NCBI GenBank assembly: GCA_030448105.1
Contig: JAUJNP010000006.1
Coordinates: 119,952-183,951, forward strand
Source: Acidimicrobiales bacterium
GTDB taxonomy: Bacteria > Actinomycetota > Acidimicrobiia > Acidimicrobiales > Iamiaceae
DNA length: 64,000 nucleotides
Reading direction: 5' to 3'
The position numbers were made by a program, and so were the translations under genes. Shown piece by piece: positions 28,104-37,451 of this stretch. How positions within the stretch are numbered: the first letter of the stretch is position 1; each line of letters begins with the position of its first letter. The notes below the pieces were generated by a model that saw only the letters and a program-made list of their open reading frames with translations, had not been told where the DNA came from and ran no database searches.

Positions 28104-29516
28104 TCAGCGCGATGACCTCTCCTCAGAACCGCGTTGTACCGGCGCTGGGTGGCGCTCCGTGGGCGAGGGCGAAATGGGGTCGGCGCCATCCTGCGATGAC
28201 AGCGAGGTGGAGAGCAGCTGAGGCGGCACACTCTCAGCAGCCGAATCTGGTTGATCCTGTCGAAGCTTGGGCGGTGCTGCGGTCCACGGTTTCACGGTCT
28301 GGACGGTCGACTCGTAGAAGCTGTCCAAGAGGTCCAGGACCGAGCCGAGGAAGCTTCCGCGCCCCTGGCCTCGTTTGGATCCCATCGGGCCCGACAAGGT
28401 GAGCCGGAAGCTCCGGACGTCCCGCCTCGGGTCAGCGACGAGCAGCAGCGGGTCCGCACGGGCATCGCGCAGGAGCTCGGAGGTCGACGCGCCACGGGCA
28501 TGCGCCGTGAAGCAATCGATCCGCAGAGCATCCGGGGCCTCCTTGAGCTGACGGAGTAACCAGTTGATGCGCGTCTGTGGCCGACCCTGACGCGGCGCCT
28601 CGATATCGACTGAGATCGAGAGGCGGGCCGCGCGCAGATCGGCGAGGAGCATGACTGGACCGATGGCGTTCGGGATCCGCAGAGCACCGGCCAACGCCCC
28701 TGTCTCGACGAGCCCGGCGACGAGCGTCTGCGCTCGGATGGACGGGTCGGCGGCCTGCTTGCGGGGAAGGGCGGGTTGGACCTCGATGCCCAGCTGACGA
28801 CCGAGGCGCAGGCAGGAGAAGCGAATGAGCTGGTCCCATCGCGAGGCGACGTCCGCCGCGTTCTTGTCGCTGGCTCGAAGCGTGCCGGCGGCGATCGCCT
28901 CACGGACCGGCACCCAGCTCGGGCCCATGTCCTCGAACTCCAGGGCACCGGAGCGCGGGTGCTCCAGGTAGCGGATCAGCTCACCCAGTATCCAGGCCTG
29001 GTCTGGGTCTGCGACGCCACGGTGCACCTTTTGCATCACTGCCTCGGTGAGAACCTGCGTCCACGAGAGGTGGTGCATCGTGACCCGCTTGAGCTTGCGC
29101 TTATCGACCGCAGTCGGATGCGTGGTGGCGGCGGGAGCGATCTGGTTCGAGATTGTGAGCAGCGCATTGAAGTCCTGTTCCCTGGCCACATCGAGGTACT
29201 TCTCCAGCTGGACGCGGTCGAGCAGGTTGGATCCTGTCTTCACTTCCACCAGGCACACCCACGTTCGGCTGCCGCGGCGGACGCGGATCAGGCCGTCGGG
29301 GTAGACGCGGTCGTCGCCGAGCTCGAACGGCACCTCGATGAAGGTCTCGATCGTGCCGCCCGGGGCACCGAACCCAGTGGTGAGGGCACGGCCGAACTCC
29401 TTCACCGCGGCGAGCACCGCTAGGAGCGCGGAGGTGGCCCGGCGCTCCTGTTCCTCCGGCCCCGAGATTCCCGACGTCGGGATCAATCGGGCCGCGTGCC
29501 AAGTCTCTTCCCCCAC
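28104..29516 (-). CDS. Uncharacterised protein with PD-(D/E)XK nuclease-like N-terminal domain
   Basis: A 470-residue protein I do not recognise. Residues about 55-125 contain VYPDGLIRVRRGSRTWVCLVEVKTG followed by LLDRVQLEKYLDVAREQDFNALLTISNQ: an Asp, then E-V-K after a beta hairpin and a helix with Q and Y, the layout of the PD-(D/E)XK nuclease fold. The remainder (PFAM-unknown to me) is alpha/beta and ends in a Ser/Pro-rich tail. The gene and its flanks are clearly lower in GC than neighbours and stand alone between nrdJ and a VOC gene, which suggests transfer. A role in defence is possible; a house-cleaning nuclease is equally possible. Confidence 0.7.
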   Translation of the reverse strand: MGEETWHAARLIPTSGISGPEEQERRATSALLAVLAAVKEFGRALTTGFGAPGGTIETFIEVPFELGDDRVYPDGLIRVRRGSRTWVCLVEVKTGSNLLDRVQLEKYLDVAREQDFNALLTISNQIAPAATTHPTAVDKRKLKRVTMHHLSWTQVLTEAVMQKVHRGVADPDQAWILGELIRYLEHPRSGALEFEDMGPSWVPVREAIAAGTLRASDKNAADVASRWDQLIRFSCLRLGRQLGIEVQPALPRKQAADPSIRAQTLVAGLVETGALAGALRIPNAIGPVMLLADLRAARLSISVDIEAPRQGRPQTRINWLLRQLKEAPDALRIDCFTAHARGASTSELLRDARADPLLLVADPRRDVRSFRLTLSGPMGSKRGQGRGSFLGSVLDLLDSFYESTVQTVKPWTAAPPKLRQDQPDSAAESVPPQLLSTSLSSQDGADPISPSPTERHPAPVQRGSEERSSR

Positions 29517-29740
29517 GTCGGCCTCCCCTCCTGGTTCGGGTCAGGCTAGGACCGCGTTCGTCGCCGACGAAGGACTAGCACCGACGGGCCATCCTTCTCG
29601 TGCCGGTGCGCCCTCCACGGTCAGTGCCGGCACGTGGAAGGGCTCCCGCGCCGGCACCGCCGGCGTCCGACGGTCGGGCTGAGGACGCCCGTTTCGGGCA
29701 CCTTCAGCCCGATCGTTTCACACCGCCGCGTCCGGCCGGG
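29517..29740. other. Intergenic region, no gene seen
   Basis: About 220 bases of lower GC than average between two minus-strand genes. Contains several short G/C-rich inverted words such as GTGCCGG...CCGGCAC (about 29600-29650) and GGGCTGAGGACGCCC (about 29679), but no promoter or RNA gene that I can support. Confidence 0.4.
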
Positions 29741-30136
29741 TCAATCCCGGCGGTTGCGGATGGGGTGGTCCTCGGGGACCTCGACCAGGACGATGCGGGT
29801 GCCGTCGGGGTCGGCGATCCAGCACTCCCGCAGGCCCCAGGGCATGGTCTCGGGCGGCGCCGCCACGGTGACGCCCGCGGCGGCCAGCCGCGCGTGCTCG
29901 GCGTCCACGTCGGGCACCTGGAGCCACAGGCTGGCTGCCGCCGGGCCGACGGGGGCGCCAGCTCGAGGACCGGTCAGCTCGAGGAAGCCGCCACCGCAGA
30001 ACAGCACGACGCCGGTGCGGCGCCCGCCGGTGCCGTACTCCCGGTAGATCGACAGGCCGAGCACCTCGGTGTACCAGGCCACGGCGGCGTCGAGATCCGC
30101 CGGGGCCAACAGCACCCGGCTCGACAGCACATCCAC
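29741..30136 (-). CDS. Glyoxalase/VOC-family protein
   Basis: A 131-residue vicinal-oxygen-chelate domain: SSRVLLAPADLDAAVAWYTEVLGLSIYREYG, FLELTGPRAG and the C-terminal GLRECWIADPDGTRIVLVEVPEDHP typical of the fold, with Glu in the metal position. The reaction is unknown; single-domain proteins of this kind include glyoxalases, dioxygenases and antibiotic-binding proteins. The next gene starts 57 bases away in the opposite direction. Confidence 0.82.
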   Translation of the reverse strand: MDVLSSRVLLAPADLDAAVAWYTEVLGLSIYREYGTGGRRTGVVLFCGGGFLELTGPRAGAPVGPAAASLWLQVPDVDAEHARLAAAGVTVAAPPETMPWGLRECWIADPDGTRIVLVEVPEDHPIRNRRD

Positions 30137-30193
30137 CGCCTGGACCCTAGAGAACTAGCGTCCGGACCGGGACAGCAACCGGGGGAGGCCAGG

Positions 30194-31027
30194 GTGGAGG
30201 AGATCATCGGCACCGTCGCCGGCCGGTGGTACGTGACCGCGTTCGGCATCGCCTTCGTGGTCCTGGCCCGTCGCCACCTCGGCTGGCGGGCCCTCGGCAT
30301 CTACAGCGCCATCGCTCTGGCCGTGGGGGTCATCGCCGAGAACGGGTCGGTCCACCTCGGCATCCCCTACACCCGCTACTCGTTCAACCCCTCCCTCCGG
30401 GGCGACGAGTTGTTCGTGGGCGACGTCCCGCTCATGGTCTCGCTCAGCTACACGTTCATGGCCTACTTCGCCTTCGCCGCCGCCCGGCTGATCGTGGCCG
30501 GCCCGCGGCGCAGCCGCTCCCGCCTGCCCGTCCTCGAGTACCTGACCGCGGTGATGCTGGCCGTGTGGGCGCTGTGGGTGGTCGACCCGGTCAGCCGGCT
30601 GGGGGCCCACTTCTTCCTCGGCGAGCTGTTCCGCTACGACGGTCCGGGCTTCTGGTTCGGGCTCCCGCTGGGCAGCCAGCTCGGGTTCACGGCCACCTCC
30701 TGCGTCCTGGTCGGCGTCCTCACCTGGCTGACGAGAGACGAGCCGATCGAGCCCGTCGACACGCTGGCCCGCCACCCCCGCCTCGGCGCCCTGGGCGGGT
30801 TCCTGGGCCAGGTGTTGTTCATGACGGCCACGGCCTTCGTCGTGGCCCGCACGAACCCGGGCACCGAGATCGGGCGCACCGCCGACGCGCTGGCGGGCTC
30901 CACCCTCATCATCGGGCTGCCGGTCGTGCTGCTCACGGCCGTGCACTGGCGGTCGCTCACCGTGCCCGGAGACGGCGGCGAGCAGGCCGCCCCGGAGCCG
31001 GTGTCAGCCCGGCAGCGTGCTCACTGA
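30194..31027 (+). CDS. CruF-like carotenoid biosynthesis membrane protein (COG2324)
   Basis: About 277 residues with seven to eight predicted membrane segments. Features shared with the CruF/bisanhydrobacterioruberin hydratase family: ENGSVHLGIPYTRYSFNPSL, VPLMVSLSYTFMAYFAF, LWVVDPVSRLGAHFFLGELFRYDG and FWFGLPLGSQLGFTATS. In that family the enzyme hydrates the end of acyclic carotenoids. No other carotenoid gene lies nearby, so the substrate is uncertain. GTG 30194 has GGGAGG just upstream. Its 3' end overlaps the 3' end of the aldehyde dehydrogenase gene by 24 bases. Confidence 0.78.
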   Translation: MEEIIGTVAGRWYVTAFGIAFVVLARRHLGWRALGIYSAIALAVGVIAENGSVHLGIPYTRYSFNPSLRGDELFVGDVPLMVSLSYTFMAYFAFAAARLIVAGPRRSRSRLPVLEYLTAVMLAVWALWVVDPVSRLGAHFFLGELFRYDGPGFWFGLPLGSQLGFTATSCVLVGVLTWLTRDEPIEPVDTLARHPRLGALGGFLGQVLFMTATAFVVARTNPGTEIGRTADALAGSTLIIGLPVVLLTAVHWRSLTVPGDGGEQAAPEPVSARQRAH

Positions 31028-32452
31028 CTGCAGCTCGACGTACTCGTCGAGACCCTCGGGGCCGTACTCCCGTCCCACGCCGCTGGCCTTGAACCCGCCG
31101 AACGGGGAGCCGAAGTCGGCGGCGTAGTGGTTCACGGCGGTCGTGCCGGTGCGGACGCGGCCGGCCACCTCCAGGCCCTGTTCCCGGTCGGCCGTCCAGA
31201 CCGATCCGGCCAGGCCGAACTCGGAGTCGTTGGCCAGCCGCACGGCGTCGTCGACGGTGTCGTAGGGGATCACGCAGAGCACCGGGCCGAAGATCTCCTC
31301 CCGGGCGACCCGCATGGCGTTGTCGACGTCGGCGAACAGCGTGGGCCGCACGTACCAGCCCCGGTCCAAGCCGGCGGGCCGCCCGGGACCGCCGACCACC
31401 ACCCGGGCCCCTTCGGCGGCCCCGAGCGCGATGTAGCCCTCCACCCGATCCTGCTGGCGGGCCGCGACCAGCGGGCCGACCTCGGTGGCGGGGTCGGCCG
31501 GGTCCCCGACGGCCAGGTCGCCCACCATGGACGACAGGGCGTCGACCACCTCGTCGTAGCGGCCGCGGGGCGCGAGGACGCGGGTCTGGGCGGCGCAGGC
31601 CTGGCCGGAGTTCAGGAACGAGGCGAAGCGCAGGCCCTCGGCCGTCTTGTCGAGGTCGGCGTCGTCGAGGACGATGGCCGCCGACTTGCCGCCCAGCTCC
31701 AGGCTGAACCGCTTGAGCGAGGCGCCGCAGATCTCGCCGATCCGTCGCCCCGCCACCGTGCTGCCCGTGAAGGCCACCTTGTCGACCCCGGGGTGGCGCA
31801 CGAGGTGCTCGCCCACCTCGCGCCCGGCGGGAAGGACGCTCACCGTGCCCTCGGGCAGGCCGGCCTGCTCGAGTAGCTCGGCGGCGAAGAAGGCGTCGAG
31901 CGGCGACTCGGGGGCGGGCTTGGCCACGACCGTGCACCCGGCCAGGAGGGCGGGGATGAGCTTCGACATCAGCACGATCTGCGGCACGTTCCACGGCACG
32001 ATGGCCGCCACCACCCCGACCGGCAGGCGGCGCACGATCGACTGGCCGCCCATGGCGGTGGGGCGCCGTTCCTCCCAGGGGTGGACCGACGCAAGGTCGA
32101 GCAGGGTGGTGATCATCATGCTGGGCGCCAAGGACTGGGCCAGCTTGGAGAACGTGATGGGCGAGCCGATCTCGGCGGTGACCAGGTCGGCCAGCTCGTC
32201 GAGCCGGGCCCCATAGAGGTCGGCGAACCGGCGGAGGCAGGCGATGCGCTCGCTGACGGGAAGGCGGGGCCAGGGCCCCTCGTCGAAGGCCAGCCGGGCG
32301 GCGTGTACGGCGGCGTCGACGTCGGCCGCGGTGGCCTCGGGGACCGACCCGATCACCTCCTCGGTGTGGGGTGAGCGGACCTCTATGCGCCCGTCGCCGC
32401 TCGGCGGCACCCAGCGGCCGCCCACGAAGAGGGACTCGGCGTGGGCCTTCAC
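31004..32452 (-). CDS. Aldehyde dehydrogenase family protein
   Basis: NAD(P)-dependent aldehyde dehydrogenase of 482 residues. Catalytic Cys lies in FLNSGQACAAQTRV and catalytic Glu in FSLELGGKSAAIV; cofactor contacts in VVAAIVPWNVP and VAFTGSTVAGRRIG; EEIFGPVLCVIPYD and PFGGFKASGVGREYG complete the family pattern. GTG 32452 overlaps the stop of the P450 gene by four bases, so the P450 and this dehydrogenase probably act in one catabolic route (hydroxylation, then oxidation of an aldehyde). Substrate unknown. Confidence 0.92.
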   Translation of the reverse strand: MKAHAESLFVGGRWVPPSGDGRIEVRSPHTEEVIGSVPEATAADVDAAVHAARLAFDEGPWPRLPVSERIACLRRFADLYGARLDELADLVTAEIGSPITFSKLAQSLAPSMMITTLLDLASVHPWEERRPTAMGGQSIVRRLPVGVVAAIVPWNVPQIVLMSKLIPALLAGCTVVAKPAPESPLDAFFAAELLEQAGLPEGTVSVLPAGREVGEHLVRHPGVDKVAFTGSTVAGRRIGEICGASLKRFSLELGGKSAAIVLDDADLDKTAEGLRFASFLNSGQACAAQTRVLAPRGRYDEVVDALSSMVGDLAVGDPADPATEVGPLVAARQQDRVEGYIALGAAEGARVVVGGPGRPAGLDRGWYVRPTLFADVDNAMRVAREEIFGPVLCVIPYDTVDDAVRLANDSEFGLAGSVWTADREQGLEVAGRVRTGTTAVNHYAADFGSPFGGFKASGVGREYGPEGLDEYVELQSVSTLPG

Positions 32453-33633
32453 GCCAGGACCACCGGCAGCTCGGCGGCGCCCCGCACGAGGGTGGAGCGA
32501 ACCCAGGTCGGTTCGCCGGCCAGCTCGTAGCGCGGGTAGCGGGCCAGGAGCTGTTCCAGGGCGACCCGCCCCTCCAGCCGGGCCAGGTGGGCGCCGAGGC
32601 AGACGTGCTCGCCGAAGCCGAACGCCAGGTGGGCTCCGGAACGGGTCACGTCGAAGCGATCGGCGTCGGGTCCGAACACCGCCTCGTCCCGGTTGGCGCT
32701 GGCGTACATCAGCACCACCCAGTCGCCGGCGTCGATCCGGCTCCCGCCGAGCTCGATGGCGGTGGTGGCTGTCCGTCCGAACGCCTGGATCGGGGTCACC
32801 CACCGGAGGCACTCCTCCACTGCGGACGGCAGGGCGGCCGGGTCGGCGGCCAGCGTCGCTCGCTGGTCGGGGTGCTGGGCGAGGGCCAGGACGCTGCCCG
32901 AGAGGAGGTGGCGGGCGGTCTCGTTGCCGGCCACGAGGAGGGACATGCAGTACATGACCACCTCGTCGTCGCCGAGGGGCCGCCCGTCGATCTCGGCCCC
33001 GACGAGGGCCGAGAGCAGGTCGTCCCCGGGGTTGGCCCGGCGGGCGGCGACCTCGGCACCGAGGAAGGCCAGCAGCTCACCCACCGAGGCCATGGCGGCG
33101 TCGGCGTCGGCCTCGTCGGCCCCGTCGATGCAGGCGTCGGACCACCGCCGCAGGTCCCGGCGGTCGGCGTCGGCGATGCCGAGCAGCTCGGCGATCACCA
33201 GGACGGGCAGAGGCGCGGCGACGGCATCGACGAGGTCGATCGCCTCACCGGCCGGCACCTCGTCGAGCACGTCGGCGGCCACCGCCCGGACACTGTCCTC
33301 CAGAGCGGCGACCGCCCGGGGCGTGAGCCACCGCGACACCAGCTTGCGCCAAGGGCCGTGCACGGGCGGGTCCATGTGCAGCACCGAGCCCGGCAGCTCG
33401 GCGCCCCGCCGGATCGGGTCGTTCATCAGCACGCCCCGACCGGAGCAGAACCGGGCGGGGTCACGGCTCACCGAGCGCACGTCGTCGTAGCGCGACACCA
33501 CCCACGACCCTGGGGCGTACCGGTGCACCGGCGACTGCCGACGCAGGCGGGCCAGGACCTCGAAGTAATCGGGCCGGTTGAACAGACCAGGTTGCTCCGG
33601 GTCCAAGGACAGGTCGGCCGGCGCTGCCTGCAC
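32449..33633 (-). CDS. Cytochrome P450
   Basis: Heme monooxygenase of 394 residues. The heme-binding loop FGFGEHVCLGAHLARLE carries the axial Cys, the I-helix is LLVAGNETARHLLSG (A/G-G-x-E-T form), and the ExxR motif is EECLRW. SVLHMDPPVHGPWRKLVSRWLTP is the usual C-helix region. It resembles steroid/fatty-acid type actinobacterial P450s but the substrate cannot be assigned. It is followed by an overlapping aldehyde dehydrogenase gene. No ferredoxin gene is adjacent. Confidence 0.93.
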   Translation of the reverse strand: MQAAPADLSLDPEQPGLFNRPDYFEVLARLRRQSPVHRYAPGSWVVSRYDDVRSVSRDPARFCSGRGVLMNDPIRRGAELPGSVLHMDPPVHGPWRKLVSRWLTPRAVAALEDSVRAVAADVLDEVPAGEAIDLVDAVAAPLPVLVIAELLGIADADRRDLRRWSDACIDGADEADADAAMASVGELLAFLGAEVAARRANPGDDLLSALVGAEIDGRPLGDDEVVMYCMSLLVAGNETARHLLSGSVLALAQHPDQRATLAADPAALPSAVEECLRWVTPIQAFGRTATTAIELGGSRIDAGDWVVLMYASANRDEAVFGPDADRFDVTRSGAHLAFGFGEHVCLGAHLARLEGRVALEQLLARYPRYELAGEPTWVRSTLVRGAAELPVVLA

Positions 33634-33883
33634 TCGGTGCCTCCTCGTTGGCTCGACGGAGCGTACATCGACGTCTCGGAGCGGCCGATCGGGGCCGGCG
33701 GTCGGGGCGGGCGGTCGGGCTTGCGGGATGCGGGCGGAAGCGGGCTACCCTGAGCCACTGGCGTCCCTCCCCTGCGGGGGCGGTGGTGCGGCGGGGTCCA
33801 ACGCCGCATCGAGATGCCGAACCGACCTTGCTCCTGCGTCGACGGCACGCTCAGGAGCCCCGGCGCACGGAGCGCCGTCGCCC

Positions 33884-36800
33884 ATGCAAGACGTCACATA
33901 CGCCCTGGAGCCCGCCGCGTGGGCGGCCGCCGAGGGCGTCGCCACCGCTGACCAGCTGCAGGCGCTCAACGCCGACGTCGGCGCGCATCGGCGGACCCTC
34001 GAACGGTTGCTCGACGACACCGAGGACCGCCTCGAGGCCGTGCGCCGCCTCGACGGGCCCGAGCGCGACCAGGTGGTCGCCGACTTCCAGGACGACCTGG
34101 CCCGGCTCGAGGCCGCCTACGACGTCCTGGTCCTCGCCCTCGACCCGGCCGCCGCCGACCTGGCCTCGGACCCCGCCGGCGAGGTCCGGCTGCAGGCGTC
34201 CTGGGCCGGCGGCGACATCGTGGTGTGGGCGGCCGGGCCCCAGGCCACTGCCACCAGCAACGACGAGCTGTCCGACCGCCTGGAGGCCATCGGCGGGCCC
34301 GCCCTCGGGTGGAGCCTGCACCCACCCGTGCCCCTCGGCACCGGCGCCCGCGCCGCCGCCCTGTCGATACCGGTGTCAGAGGCCCTCGGGTGGCTGGTGG
34401 CGGTGGGCGGCGGCCTCGGCGGCGACGGCGTCGGCACCAGCGTCACGTGGCTCGGCCGGGTGGCCCTCGCCGGCGTGCGCCTGGTGGCCGCCGGCGGGCT
34501 CGTGCCCACGCTGCGGGGCGACAAGCGCCCCGACGGCCGGGCCCTCGACCTGCGCGTGCGGTGGGCGCCGGCCCTGGTCGACTCGGCCGAGCTGGCCCAG
34601 CTGGCGGCGGCCATGCCGGGGCCGGTCACCGCCCTGGCCCGGGCGGACGGGCAGGCCGTGGCCCTCGACGTGCTCGGTGCGGTGGTCGACGCCATCGCCC
34701 GCGAGGCCGCCGGCCGGCTCGAGCTGCCCGCCCCGCCCCCCGCCACCCGCACCGCCGCCGCCGTGGCCGAGGCGGTCGTCACCCGCCTCGACGGCTCGCC
34801 GTTCGAAGCGCCGGTGGCGGCCGGCGCCGAGGTGTCGAAGCGCCTCGACCGCTGGGCCAAGTCGATCACCAGCCCCACCCGGCCTCGCCTGGCGGTGCAG
34901 CTCGACCCGCCCGATCGGGGCAACGCCTGGTTCCTCACCGTGCTCGGCCCCGGCGCCGAAGGCGGACTGCTGCCCATCGAGGTGGCCCTCTCCGACAGCC
35001 CCGCCACCCGGCCACTGGCCGACGAGATGGCCCGCCTCGAGCGCATCTTCCCCGCCCTCCTCCGGCCGGGGGGGCTGCGCCGGGGCCAGGTGTACCTGAG
35101 CCAGGACGAGGCGTGGGAGCTGATGACCGTCACCGGCGCGTCGCTGGAGGCGGCCGGGTTCGACGTGAGGGTGCCGGCGCTTTCCCGGCGCAAGCCGAGC
35201 GCCGGCCTGCGGCTGTTCACCCAGCCCACCGGCGACTCCGTGGTCGGCGCCCACCAGCTCAGCAACGTGCGGTGGTCGGCGGTGTTCGACGACGTGGAGC
35301 TCACCGCCGCCGAGGTGGCCCGCCTGGCCGCCGAGGCCCGCCCCCTCGTGCGGTCACGGGGACGCTGGGTCGAGCTCGACGTGGTCGACCTGAAGGAGGC
35401 CGAGGCGGCCCTGGCCGAGCGGGCCGGCACCACCCGCATGACCGGTGCCGAGATCCTCCGCCACGCCGTCGGCCTCGAGGGGGCGGCGCTCGGCGGGGGC
35501 CTCACCGTGGACGGGGCGGGCTGGGCCACCGACCTGCTCGAGCGGGCCAAGGCGGTGCCCGCCGACCCCGACACCCGCCCGGAGGGGTTCACCGGCGAGC
35601 TGCGCAGCTACCAGGCCGAGGCCCTGGCCTGGCTCCGCTTCCTCGACACCGTCGAGCTGGGCGGCTGCCTGGCCCTCGACATGGGCCTCGGCAAGACGCC
35701 CACCATGCTGGCCCACCTGGCCGGGGCCACCGGCGAGCAGCCCACCCTGGTGATCGCCCCGCCCGCGGTGGTCGGCAACTGGGCGGCCGAGGCCGCCCGC
35801 TTCACCCCCGGCCTCCGCGTGGTGGTGCACCACGGCGCCGCCCGGGCGGCGCCCGACGAGCTCGAGGTCGAGGTGGCCGGGGCCGACCTGGTGATAACCA
35901 CCTACGGCACCGCCGTCCGCGACGTCGACGCGCTGGCCGACCGCAACTGGGACCGCGTGATCCTCGACGAGGCCCAGGTGATCAAGAACGCCGCCAACGA
36001 GACGGCGCAGCAGCTGCGGCGCATCCCGGCCCGCACCCGGGTGGCCCTCACCGGCACGCCCATCGAGAACGGCCTCGGCGACCTCTGGTCGATCCTCGAC
36101 TTCACCAACCCCGGGCTCATGGGCTCGCGGGCCACCTTCATCGCCCAGCTCTCCGGGCAGGGCGAGGCCGCCCTGCGCGCCCTCAACGGCATCCTCGTGT
36201 TCCGTCGCACCAAGCTGGAGCCGGTGGTGGCGGCCGAGCTGCCCGACCGCATCGACGAGCTCGACCACTGCACCATGACGCCCGAGCAGATCGGGCTCTA
36301 CCAGGCCGTGCTCGACGGCCTCGTCGCCGACGCCGCCGACGCCGCCGCCGGCGGCGAACGGAAACAGGGCGCCATCCTCGCCGCCATCACCGCCCTCAAG
36401 CAGATCTGCAACCACCCGGCCGCCTACCAGGACGACGGCAGGGAGCTGGCCGGCCGGTCGGGCAAGCTGGCCCGCCTGGAGGAGATCGTCGAATCGGTCT
36501 TCGCCGCCGGCGAGCGGATCCTCGTGTTCACCCACTTCGCCGAGTGGGGCAAGCGGGTGGCCGACCACCTGTCCGAGACCACCGGTGTGCCCATCGCCTG
36601 CTACCACGGCGGGCTGGCCCGCGGTGCCCGCGACCGCCTCGTCACCGAGTTCCAGGGCGGGCATGGACCGGGGGCGCTCGTGCTGTCCCTCAAGGCCGGC
36701 GGCACCGGGCTGAACCTCACCGCCGCCAGCCACGTGGTGCTGTACGACCGCTGGTGGAACCCCGCCGTCGAGGACCAGGCCCGTGACCGGGCCTGGCGCA

Positions 36801-37006
36801 TCGGCCAGACCCGCACGGTGGTGTCGCACCGGCTGGTGTGCCCGGGCACCGTCGACGAGCGAGTGGAGGAGGTGGTGGCGGGCAAGCGCCACATCGCCGA
36901 CCTCGTGCTGCCCAAGTCCAGCTCCCTGTCCGACCTCGACCCGGACCAGTTGCGCCTGGCCCTGGGCTTACGGCCGGAAACGCTGCTCACCGAGGAGGAC
37001 TCGTGA
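33884..37006 (+). CDS. SNF2-family DEAD/DEAH-box helicase
   Basis: About 1040 residues. The N-terminal half (about 1-540) is an SNF2_N-associated region without motifs I can name. The C-terminal half is a Swi2/Snf2 ATPase: Walker A CLALDMGLGKTPTMLAHL, motif II VILDEAQVIKN, motif III ALTGTPIENGLGDLWSILDF, and the helicase C domain with VFTHFAEWG, SLKAGGTGLNLTAASHV and the final DRAWRIGQTRTVVSHRLV. Bacterial members of this type often sit with a SWIM zinc-finger gene, which is not seen here. Function is probably DNA translocation or transcription recycling. ATG 33884 begins MQDVTYALEP. Confidence 0.88.
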   Translation: MQDVTYALEPAAWAAAEGVATADQLQALNADVGAHRRTLERLLDDTEDRLEAVRRLDGPERDQVVADFQDDLARLEAAYDVLVLALDPAAADLASDPAGEVRLQASWAGGDIVVWAAGPQATATSNDELSDRLEAIGGPALGWSLHPPVPLGTGARAAALSIPVSEALGWLVAVGGGLGGDGVGTSVTWLGRVALAGVRLVAAGGLVPTLRGDKRPDGRALDLRVRWAPALVDSAELAQLAAAMPGPVTALARADGQAVALDVLGAVVDAIAREAAGRLELPAPPPATRTAAAVAEAVVTRLDGSPFEAPVAAGAEVSKRLDRWAKSITSPTRPRLAVQLDPPDRGNAWFLTVLGPGAEGGLLPIEVALSDSPATRPLADEMARLERIFPALLRPGGLRRGQVYLSQDEAWELMTVTGASLEAAGFDVRVPALSRRKPSAGLRLFTQPTGDSVVGAHQLSNVRWSAVFDDVELTAAEVARLAAEARPLVRSRGRWVELDVVDLKEAEAALAERAGTTRMTGAEILRHAVGLEGAALGGGLTVDGAGWATDLLERAKAVPADPDTRPEGFTGELRSYQAEALAWLRFLDTVELGGCLALDMGLGKTPTMLAHLAGATGEQPTLVIAPPAVVGNWAAEAARFTPGLRVVVHHGAARAAPDELEVEVAGADLVITTYGTAVRDVDALADRNWDRVILDEAQVIKNAANETAQQLRRIPARTRVALTGTPIENGLGDLWSILDFTNPGLMGSRATFIAQLSGQGEAALRALNGILVFRRTKLEPVVAAELPDRIDELDHCTMTPEQIGLYQAVLDGLVADAADAAAGGERKQGAILAAITALKQICNHPAAYQDDGRELAGRSGKLARLEEIVESVFAAGERILVFTHFAEWGKRVADHLSETTGVPIACYHGGLARGARDRLVTEFQGGHGPGALVLSLKAGGTGLNLTAASHVVLYDRWWNPAVEDQARDRAWRIGQTRTVVSHRLVCPGTVDERVEEVVAGKRHIADLVLPKSSSLSDLDPDQLRLALGLRPETLLTEEDS

Positions 37007-37063
37007 GCGAGCCCGAAGGGCGAGCGAACCGTCAGCACGGCGCTTGTCCGCCGCGCAGCGGCG

Positions 37064-37135
37064 GCGCTCATTGGTGCGCTGCAAGCCCTGAGGATGCTGG
37101 TGGTCCACCGACGTGGGTGGTGCACCAATGAGCGC
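37064..37135. repeat. Long inverted repeat flanking the start of a small gene
   Basis: GCGCTCATTGGTGC (37064-37077) and GCACCAATGAGCGC (37122-37135) are perfect 14-base inverted copies separated by 44 bases. The right arm contains the ATG (37128) of the next gene. In RNA the stem would sequester that start codon. It may also end the helicase transcript, but no T-run follows. Confidence 0.7.
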
Positions 37136-37409
37136 GCCTCCGCGGCGCCGGCAGTCGGGCCGCCGCCGCAAGGGCCCCAAGGCCGAGCCGGTCGACCTCT
37201 GGCGCCCCGTGCCCCGTCTCGAGCCGCCCCAGCCGATCGTGGTCGCCGAGGATCCCGGCATGCTGCTGCGCTCGCTCGGCCAGCCGCCGCTGCAAGGGCA
37301 GGGGGCGGTGGCCGAGCACTACCTCGTGGCCGTGGTGGAACGGGCGGCGGGCGTGGCCACGGCCCTGGCCGCCAGCGTCGACCTGCTGGGCCCGTCGGAC
37401 GGGGACTGA
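37128..37409 (+). CDS. Hypothetical small basic protein
   Basis: Not recognised. 93 residues: a very basic N-terminus (PPRRRQSGRRRKGPKAE), a central WRPVPRLEPPQPIVVAEDPG, and a helical C-terminal half (AVAEHYLVAVVERAAGVATALAASVDLLG). The ATG lies within the right arm of an inverted repeat. It is 121 bases after the helicase and 42 before an acyl-CoA dehydrogenase gene. Confidence 0.5.
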   Translation: MSAPPRRRQSGRRRKGPKAEPVDLWRPVPRLEPPQPIVVAEDPGMLLRSLGQPPLQGQGAVAEHYLVAVVERAAGVATALAASVDLLGPSDGD

Positions 37410-37451
37410 TCTCGACTGGTCGGAGCGACGTGGGGCGGCCAGCATGGGGCG

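Noticed and set aside
37003-37131. Small ORF VSEPEGRANRQHGACPPRSG between the helicase and the 93-residue gene
   Set aside because: No family resemblance, overlaps the inverted repeat and has no ribosome-binding site of its own.
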